Below, piece after piece: positions 57,980 to 64,000 of a DNA stretch of 64,000 nucleotides. The notes under the pieces were generated by a model. The model did not search any database and was not told the origin of the DNA. It saw only the letters and a list, made by a program, of their open reading frames with translations. The stretch spans positions 124,001 to 188,000 of the forward strand of contig NZ_LT670819.1 of assembly GCF_900129855.1 (NCBI RefSeq). The letters are read 5' to 3'. The position numbers were made by a program, and so were the translations under genes. The stretch's first letter is position 1. The number at the start of each line of letters is the position of its first letter. Source of the DNA: Streptomyces sp. 3214.6. Lineage in GTDB: Bacteria; Actinomycetota; Actinomycetes; Streptomycetales; Streptomycetaceae.

Positions 57980-60900
57980 TTACGTCGGCTCGTCGGCGGT
58001 TTTGCGCCAGTCGCTGTCCTCATCGGGCAGTCGGCAGTCCAATACGTGCGCTGCGGCCAACAGCCTGCCCTCGTGGGTCAGTTGACGCACCTGCCCATGT
58101 TGCTCGCGACGGACGTCGTCGATGTCGTGGTTGGTCGCGGGACAGCTGCGCTTCTTGGTGTTCCAGCGCGTGCAGTTGAAGTAGCCGACCAGGAGCAGGC
58201 CCGCGGTGTCAGGTTCACTCAGGTAGGCACGCAGCTGGGTTCGGGCGGTGGTGGGCAGCTCGGGGTTCCAGCATCCTTTGGCCTCGATGATGACTCTGAG
58301 AGTGTGCTGGCCGGTGTCGGGGGAAGCGGGGGCTTCGATCTGGACGTCGGTGCGCAGGCCCGGCAGGCCGTCGCGTCGCACCTGGACTTCCCGGTTGACG
58401 ACGACGCGGTGGCCGCCGATGTCGCGGCGCAGGAAGGAGGCGACGGCGTCGCTGAGGTCGTCTTCCCAGCAGGGCCAGCACTGGGTGCTGGAGGTGAAGC
58501 GGTGCTGGTTGCGGTTCCAGAGGGTGACGGCCGTTCCGTTGTAGCCCTGCAGATCTTCCTCCATGGCGGCCAGGGATTCACGTACCAGGTCCAGGAGTTG
58601 GCGTGCATCGCGGACGAGGCGTGCCTGGTGGTCGGTGGCGAGCCGGATGAGCTGTTCTGGTTCGAGGGGCCGGAGGCTGTGGTCTGCTGCCGTGCGGGCG
58701 GTGTCGCGGGCTAGCATGCGCAGTTGCCACACCTGCGGATACGCCTGAGCGAGCCGGTGCAGGGCGGCTGCCGCGGTGTGCGTTCCGCAGGAGGCGAGGC
58801 TGAGCGGCAGGTGGCGCAGCAGGTCGACGAGGCGGTCTTCTTCCTGGATGAAGCCGCTGCGCAAGGGCCGCTGCAGGCGTTCGACGCCGACGTCCTCCAG
58901 CAAGAGGGTGTAGAGGTCGGCAAGGGCGTCTTCGTCGAGGTGGTCGAAGGGCCAGGTGTCGGGCCCGGTTGTCAGGCCGGCCAGCAGTTCGCCGTACTCC
59001 TTGAGGACCGCGGGGTCGCCCAGGCCGCGGCGCAGAGCGGGCCAGTGCTCAGGAAGGATGTCGTGGCGAAGCAGCGCGCGGGCGGCGAACAGCCATCGTT
59101 GCCGTAGTGGCGAGCCGGGCTCGTGCCCGCTCGGGTCGGTGTCCAGGGCGTGTATCAGGTGGCCGAGGGCGTCGGGGTCGTCGGCTGCGTCGAGTTCGTC
59201 AAGGACTGCGTACCACTGCTCGGGGCTGCGGTCGCGGTGCAGAGCCCAGGTGTGCAGGAGGGGTCTGAGCTCCAGGGAGGGGTCTTGTCCCAGGGCGCCG
59301 GCCAGGTCGCGGATGGTCTGTTCTGAGGCGTGGTCGAGGGCGTCCAGCAGCAGCGGGGGCAGCTGGTTTCCGGCGCGCGGAACTGCCAGTTGGAGCCAGG
59401 TGTGCTGGATGTCGCGGTCGTCGGCCTCGTAGACGGTGTGGCTGGCGAGGGCGATGGCCCAGCCGGCCCAGTGCGCGGGGTCGCCGCGCAGCGCTGCCGG
59501 GTTGTCGACGAGGGCGAAGGCGGTGAGTTCTGCATACGGCGGGCGGGTGGTTGTGCCTGGCCGGAAGTGGGGGGCGGTCAGCGGGGGGAGTTCGGTCAGG
59601 AGGTGGACGGCCGCCTCGTCAAGGCGCCGGGCGGGGCCGGTGCCGGTGGCAGGGCGTGAGGGCGCCTGGGCGGCGAGGGTGAGTATGCCCGTCAATTGCC
59701 GCGCTGGTGGTGTGCCGTCCGGTGTGCGCCGCAGGCAGCGCAGGAGTTGGTCCCATGCGGTCAGGACGTTCGGGCCGCGGGCGGCGCGGACCTCGTCAAG
59801 AGCCGTGTTCAAGGCGACGGGGTCGAAGCGGCGTTGCTGCCGTTGCGTTTCGGCCTGTGTCTCGCGTTCTTGCTGGTTGTGCCGGTAGGTGTCCCAGAAC
59901 GCGGTGGCAGCGGCGAGCGTGGGGTGGGCGCGGCGCGCAGCTTCGGCGCGTGCCGTGGTCTCAGGCTCTTCGGGAGGCACGAACCGGACAGCCTGCTGGG
60001 CGCGGTCCGGATCGAGGGGGGTGAGCTGGTCCCAGTGCTCCATCCAGTACAGCAGATCCGTGGAGGGCAGGAAGGAGCCGCCGGGGATAGCGGCCAGGAG
60101 AAGGTAGAAGGGATCGTCATCGCCGTGCTGGAGGAGACGGCGGGCGAGCAGGCGGCGGGTATGGGGGCAGCCGTCCAACGCCTGGGCCAGATCCTCAAGG
60201 GCGGTTTGCAGGGCTGAGCTGTGCAGGAGGTCCTCGTGTCCGGCCAGGCCGAGGAGTCCCTCACTGATGAGGTCCACCAGGTCGAGGGCGGGGGTGTCCT
60301 CGTTGAGGGTGACCGCGCGGGTCAGCACGGCCAGGGCCAGACCGGGGCTGGCGCCTTGGGCGTCTCCCGCCTTCAGGGCACGCCCGGCCCATCCGGTTGC
60401 TTCAACGATGGTGGATGCATCGAGTTGTGTCGAAGCCTCGCGGCGCAGGAAGAAGGCTGCTCCCACATAGGCGGGGTCCGGGTCGCGGATGCGGTCGAGG
60501 TAGTCGGCCACAGTGAGGTGGCCGGGATAGAGGTGGCGCAGTGCCGCTGCAATCACCTCGGGCGAGGCGTCCTGGGTCAGGCCCGCGATCCGGGTGAGGG
60601 TGTCCGGGGTGGGCTCGGTGACACCGGCCAGGGCCGCGGTGCGCACGCCCGTGCCGTGGCGGGCGTCTTCGGCTACCACCAGCAGGTCGTCGGCCAGCTC
60701 GGGGCACGGGCAAGCCCGGGCGATGCTCAGGGCCGCATACAGCAGATGGTCCGCGCTGGCCTCCTGCAGGCGGGGGCGCAATTGGTCGGCTAGGCCGGTG
60801 TGGTTGAGGCGGTGCAGCAGGCTGTGGTCGAGGCGTACCGTGTCATCCCGTTCCAGCAGGGCGAACAGAGCGTCAACCGTGCGCTCCCGCGCGGTGTCGG

Positions 60901-62164
60901 GAAGGCTGGGCAGGTCGGCCAGGAGTAGGACGAGAGGGTCGTCGCGCAGCAGGTCGTCAAAGAGCGTGGCATCGCTGGTGGCGCGCCAGGCGGCGACTTC
61001 CTGGTGGGCGGGGATGATGTGGCGAGCCGCGCCGTCTCCGATCCACAGCAGCTGGCGCTGTGGTTGCGGCGGCAGGTTGCGCATGCGCAGGAAGTGAGCG
61101 GCAAGGAATTCGCGGTAGCTGTCGTGGGCGAACACCCAGCGCAGGTCACCGGTCGGGACCAGCAGGCTTGACTCAGTCACCTGACGCAGGTCCCACAGGG
61201 TGCACGGAACGCGGCCACCCAGGTGCCCGGGTTCGTCGGAGCCGTCGAGCCGTGACAGCCGCAGGTCTGTCTGCGTAGCGGAGTTGTCGGTGAAGGGAGC
61301 CTCGGTCACCGCCGTATACGACGCGAACTGCATCGTGGCGGCAAGCCGGGCCGCGACGGCCAGCAGGTGTTCGGGGGACGTCTGCGCCTGCAGCTGGCTC
61401 GGGTCGTTGGAGCGGCGGTGCTCGGTACACAGACGCAGGCACGCCTGAAGGTAGGCGTCGTGCACTGTCGCTGGCAGGCGGGCGTGAACGACATAGCTGT
61501 CAAGGAGCTGCAACAGGGTGACCGGATGGGTGGCCAGCGCGACCAGCCCCTGCTGCTGGATCGACTCGAGCAGAGCATCGGGATCCGCCACGCCGACCCC
61601 CTCGGCCGCGACGACTACGTCGTCTGGGCCGAGGGGGGCCAGACCCATGATCTTTATCTGATCGGGTTGCCAGCTTCCACGCAGGGCTTCTTCGAACCGG
61701 GCCGGCCAGCGTGCACTGCGGCAGGTGATCCGCAGCCGAAGCCTCGCACGGTCCGCCTCAGGTACGTCCTCGATCGCCTCCTCCAAGAGCTGGTCCAGCA
61801 GGGGAAGGTCGTTGAGGCCCTCGTCCAGGCCGTCGAGGAGGACGTGCCACTCCCCCGGCTCGGTGGGAGGTGTCAGGGCTGTCTCCAGGTGCCTCTGCGC
61901 CCGCCGGGTCGTGGTGCACCGTTTCAGTTCCAGCCAGGCAGCATGCACACCATCGGCCAGCAGTGCATCGTGTTCCTGGCGCAGAGCGTACGTCTTGCCC
62001 ATGCCGCGTTCGCCGCGCAGGACGATGACCGCGGTGGCCCGCTCCTGGGCCAGCAGCACACCGGCCTCGGCGTCGCTGGGCGGCCATCCATAGCGACCCT
62101 GAGCGGGCGGCTCCTCCAGCAAGAACACCCGCCGCTGCCAGGGGAACTGGTGCCGCTGCGTCAA
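57980..62164 (-). CDS. STAND-type NTPase with C-terminal PD-(D/E)XK-like nuclease domain
   Basis: A 1394-residue protein. Walker A is IVLRGERGMGKTYAL (about 52) and Walker B is WHVLLDGLDEGLNDLP (about 110; the D-G-L-D-E form is typical of NACHT/STAND). A winged-helix-like region near 330-380 reads WVFAHDSYREFLAAHFL. A very long helical-repeat body spans about 400-1200. At about 1295 TLRVIIEAKGCWNPEL (E-x-K) and nearby LRTDVQIEA give the nuclease-like core. Architecture resembles Avs-type anti-phage sensors, but with the effector at the C-terminus. TTG 62164 follows AGGGAG; the frame is open further upstream, so the start is uncertain. Confidence 0.78.
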   Translation of the reverse strand: MTQRHQFPWQRRVFLLEEPPAQGRYGWPPSDAEAGVLLAQERATAVIVLRGERGMGKTYALRQEHDALLADGVHAAWLELKRCTTTRRAQRHLETALTPPTEPGEWHVLLDGLDEGLNDLPLLDQLLEEAIEDVPEADRARLRLRITCRSARWPARFEEALRGSWQPDQIKIMGLAPLGPDDVVVAAEGVGVADPDALLESIQQQGLVALATHPVTLLQLLDSYVVHARLPATVHDAYLQACLRLCTEHRRSNDPSQLQAQTSPEHLLAVAARLAATMQFASYTAVTEAPFTDNSATQTDLRLSRLDGSDEPGHLGGRVPCTLWDLRQVTESSLLVPTGDLRWVFAHDSYREFLAAHFLRMRNLPPQPQRQLLWIGDGAARHIIPAHQEVAAWRATSDATLFDDLLRDDPLVLLLADLPSLPDTARERTVDALFALLERDDTVRLDHSLLHRLNHTGLADQLRPRLQEASADHLLYAALSIARACPCPELADDLLVVAEDARHGTGVRTAALAGVTEPTPDTLTRIAGLTQDASPEVIAAALRHLYPGHLTVADYLDRIRDPDPAYVGAAFFLRREASTQLDASTIVEATGWAGRALKAGDAQGASPGLALAVLTRAVTLNEDTPALDLVDLISEGLLGLAGHEDLLHSSALQTALEDLAQALDGCPHTRRLLARRLLQHGDDDPFYLLLAAIPGGSFLPSTDLLYWMEHWDQLTPLDPDRAQQAVRFVPPEEPETTARAEAARRAHPTLAAATAFWDTYRHNQQERETQAETQRQQRRFDPVALNTALDEVRAARGPNVLTAWDQLLRCLRRTPDGTPPARQLTGILTLAAQAPSRPATGTGPARRLDEAAVHLLTELPPLTAPHFRPGTTTRPPYAELTAFALVDNPAALRGDPAHWAGWAIALASHTVYEADDRDIQHTWLQLAVPRAGNQLPPLLLDALDHASEQTIRDLAGALGQDPSLELRPLLHTWALHRDRSPEQWYAVLDELDAADDPDALGHLIHALDTDPSGHEPGSPLRQRWLFAARALLRHDILPEHWPALRRGLGDPAVLKEYGELLAGLTTGPDTWPFDHLDEDALADLYTLLLEDVGVERLQRPLRSGFIQEEDRLVDLLRHLPLSLASCGTHTAAAALHRLAQAYPQVWQLRMLARDTARTAADHSLRPLEPEQLIRLATDHQARLVRDARQLLDLVRESLAAMEEDLQGYNGTAVTLWNRNQHRFTSSTQCWPCWEDDLSDAVASFLRRDIGGHRVVVNREVQVRRDGLPGLRTDVQIEAPASPDTGQHTLRVIIEAKGCWNPELPTTARTQLRAYLSEPDTAGLLLVGYFNCTRWNTKKRSCPATNHDIDDVRREQHGQVRQLTHEGRLLAAAHVLDCRLPDEDSDWRKTADEPT

Positions 62165-62597
62165 CGTGCTCTCCCTGGGCTCGGGGCCAACTGCTGCAGC
62201 CACCCTAAAACCGACAGCGCCAGCAGGACGGTTGGATAGCCAGCCGCCCCCACTTCTGCAACGCCACCCCGCCCGGCTTCCGGGCGACAGCAGGCGCTCC
62301 GCTGCGGACGCACTCTGACGAACGCTGGCTTGCCCCTCGACTCCAGCCACCCCTCGCAGAGCGACGCCCCACCCCCTCAATCCAAGATCAACTTCTTCAC
62401 GCCTCAGAGACCTCAATCCCAAGTAATTATCCGTGAAGTTGAGACATTCTCGATAGAGATGCGGCACCCCAGGTCACAGGCTTGCCACCGAAGGCCGCAA
62501 GAGCCCTTGCATCCCATCAGAGCAGGTCAGCGAGGCAGGCAGCTCAACCTCAGTTTCTGTGAGTGCAGTTGAGATCTAGCAGGTCACAGCGATTAGC
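62165..62597. promoter_or_regulatory. Divergent promoter region with AGTTGAGA repeats
   Basis: AGTTGAGA occurs at 62437-62444 and 62567-62574 and inverted as TCTCAACT at 62601-62608. The last two form an inverted repeat that spans the start of the rightward gene. The region 62400-62460 is AT-rich. A shared regulator-binding motif is possible; no gene seen. Confidence 0.4.
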
Positions 62598-63176
62598 ATG
62601 TCTCAACTATGTGAAGAACCGACACCCGACCACGTCAGCGAGGACGGGACCGACGAGGCGACGCGCACCGCCGCCGACACGGCACACGCGTTGCTCGACC
62701 GCTCCGCCGACGCGTACCTGTCGCTCCTGAACGCCGTTCTTGGCGACGGGACGCACCACATGGTGGCCAGCGCCAGCACGCCGCACGGTGACCTCACCGA
62801 AGGCCAGGAACTCACGGTGATCGGTGACGCCCTGATCATCAACGAGACCGCATCCATGCGCGTCTGCGCAGTGATCGCGGCAGCCATGGTCGGGTGCGGC
62901 ACCGGTGGACTGGTCGTGCGCACCTTCAGCCCCGACGGGTCGGAGTTCGTACGCGGCTGGAGGGTCCGGAACTTCTGGCTTCGACCGCTCACCGCTCAGG
63001 AGATCCGGGAGGCGTACACCGTCGACACCGAGACCGGTGCGCCGGTGGCCCCGGAACCGGGCGTTGAGTACCGGCAGGCCGAGCGGGTGCCCCGCCCGGA
63101 CCAGGCCCCGACGCACGGCGCGAGCGCCAGCCACACCGCGCCGAGGGACAACCGGCCCCCGAACCGCCGCAACTAA
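62598..63176 (+). CDS. Hypothetical protein
   Basis: A 192-residue protein. Residues 25-50 form a helix (RTAADTAHALLDRSADAYLS), then a beta-rich domain with DLTEGQELTVIGDALIINE and VRTFSPDGSEFVRGWRV, and a Pro-rich unstructured tail. ATG 62598 lies inside the AGTTGAGA/TCTCAACT inverted repeat and no ribosome site is obvious, so a leaderless message or a later start is possible. No family is recognised. A very strong terminator follows. Confidence 0.55.
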   Translation: MSQLCEEPTPDHVSEDGTDEATRTAADTAHALLDRSADAYLSLLNAVLGDGTHHMVASASTPHGDLTEGQELTVIGDALIINETASMRVCAVIAAAMVGCGTGGLVVRTFSPDGSEFVRGWRVRNFWLRPLTAQEIREAYTVDTETGAPVAPEPGVEYRQAERVPRPDQAPTHGASASHTAPRDNRPPNRRN

Positions 63177-63183
63177 GCACCAC

Positions 63184-63219
63184 CCCGCCGGGGCCGGTCG
63201 CCCGACCGGCCCCGGCGGG
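63184..63219 (+). terminator. Strong hairpin terminator
   Basis: CCCGCCGGGGCCGGTCG with a perfect 17-bp complementary arm and a CC loop, seven bases after the stop codon. One of the strongest stems in the window. Confidence 0.8.
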
Positions 63220-63300
63220 AACGCCCCTGCCTCCCCCTGCCCTGCCTCCCGGTGTGAGCGGCAACTCACCCGGCACCAACCCGACCAGGAGTGACCCGCC

Positions 63301-64000
63301 ATGACCACGACCACGCACCCCGCAAGCAGCTCGCGCACCCGAGCCCAGGAGCCGGCCCCGACCCCTGCCGAAGCGCCGGCACCCACCGCCCCGACCGCCG
63401 AGCTCCCCCGCAACCTGGCCCGCCTCACCGCCCAGGCCGAGGAGGCCGGATGGACCGCCACCGTCCAGACGCAGCCCGGACACTGCGCCCTGGTGCTCAC
63501 CGCCCGCCAGGAAGCCAGTGAAACCGTCCTGCGCTGCGTATGGCGACTCACCGCCCGGGGGCACCGCTGGGACGGCGCCACCCTCACCCGCAACGGCCAG
63601 CAGACCGCCGAAGGCATCGCATGGCGCGCCGTCGGCGACCTGGTGGCCGCCGAGGCCCCCACCGCCCGCACACAGCCGACCGCGCCGGACCGGGCGGACG
63701 CTCCGGCGCCCGTTCCGGCCAAGACCGCGGCGGAGACTTCGGCCCCCCGGAAGCGTGCCCGTAAGGCGCCGTCCGTGGCGGAAGTCGAGCGCGCGCGTAG
63801 GGCGGCGGAGGAGTGGCCGGAAGCCATGCAAGCGCGGTCGCTGGGCGACCGCTACGAGGGTGAGTTCCGGCGCTCCGACCTGCTCTCGGAACTGTCCGTG
63901 TGCGGTGAGCGGTTCCCGTTCCGCTTCCATTTCCAGTCGGGCGGCGGACACACCGTGACCCTTCCGACAGGGGACGTGCGCGGTACGTGGGGTGAGGTCA
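63301..64000 (+). CDS. Hypothetical protein, partial (runs off the right edge)
   Basis: An open frame of at least 233 codons without a stop in the window. ATG 63301 follows AGGAG. The first 40 residues are Thr/Pro/Ala-rich, followed by a small domain (LARLTAQAEEAGWTATVQTQ, then LRCVWRLTARGHRW), a Pro/Ala linker, and a basic helical second half ending with FPFRFHFQSGGGHTVTLPTG. No family is recognised. The strong upstream terminator makes it the first gene of a new transcript. Confidence 0.7.
   Translation, partial: MTTTTHPASSSRTRAQEPAPTPAEAPAPTAPTAELPRNLARLTAQAEEAGWTATVQTQPGHCALVLTARQEASETVLRCVWRLTARGHRWDGATLTRNGQQTAEGIAWRAVGDLVAAEAPTARTQPTAPDRADAPAPVPAKTAAETSAPRKRARKAPSVAEVERARRAAEEWPEAMQARSLGDRYEGEFRRSDLLSELSVCGERFPFRFHFQSGGGHTVTLPTGDVRGTWGEV

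Noticed and set aside
1..64000. CRISPR array, tRNA or rRNA genes
   Set aside because: No regularly spaced short repeats and no cloverleaf or rRNA-like sequence were noticed; rapid reading could miss a degenerate tRNA.

Overview
This window looks like a subtelomeric or plasmid-like accessory region from Streptomyces or a close relative. The DNA is very GC-rich, GTG starts and 1-4 bp start/stop overlaps are common, and two complete tap/tpg gene pairs are present. Tap and Tpg are the telomere-associated protein and the terminal protein that finish the ends of linear Streptomyces replicons. No tRNA, rRNA, ribosomal or central-metabolism gene was seen.

Left part (1-11.5 kb). A three-gene leftward operon encodes an HTH protein, a Tap-like protein with polymerase-type motifs, and a small HTH protein cut by the window edge. 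A convergent TcmP/DUF5131 pair and an IS110 element follow. Next comes telomere module A: tpg (7394-7978, -), a TniQ-family gene (8039-9100, +) and tap (9143-11185, -).

Nested-insertion zone (11.5-26 kb). A 188-bp repeat occurs whole at 25840-26027 and split at 11319-11454/24642-24696. The split has CTAG at both breakpoints, as expected for an insertion with a 4-bp duplication. Between the halves lie an anti-sigma-like gene fragment, a WD40 protein and a 3'-5' exonuclease gene. The exonuclease gene is broken by a 10.2-kb Tn554-like element (E1: tnpA, tnpB, a membrane protein and a Crp-like regulator). E1's own tnpB is broken by a related 4.7-kb element (E2: tnpA, tnpB, a dienelactone-hydrolase-like enzyme). 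Both broken genes can be rejoined in frame on paper.

Central part (26-37.3 kb): telomere module C, the most interesting system here. A Tn7-like set (tnsA-tnsB-tnsC and a downstream unknown gene) is followed by a TtrA-like helicase with four helicase-associated repeats, a second tniQ, and a second tpg-tap pair. A DDE transposase with its ATPase and TniQ target selector, packaged with telomere replication genes, is the composition expected of a telomere-targeting ('telomeric') transposon. TnsA appears to lack its catalytic lysine. A 55-bp near-perfect palindrome lies about 0.3 kb beyond tap.

Right part (37.7-64 kb): membrane and hypothetical genes, then a probable defence island. It holds a SIR2-domain protein, a lone TnpB, a helicase-nuclease split by an in-frame amber codon, an 812-aa protein with a C-terminal nuclease-like domain, a 1394-aa STAND-type NTPase with a C-terminal PD-(D/E)XK-like domain, and a decayed fragment of a second STAND gene. 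An antitoxin/truncated-toxin pair sits inside that fragment. An ISKra4-type element, a SMI1/KNR4 protein and an XRE-type regulator are also present. The working picture is successive mobile elements accumulating near the end of a linear replicon and carrying their own end-replication genes plus defence cargo. All family assignments were made by eye; no database search was run.
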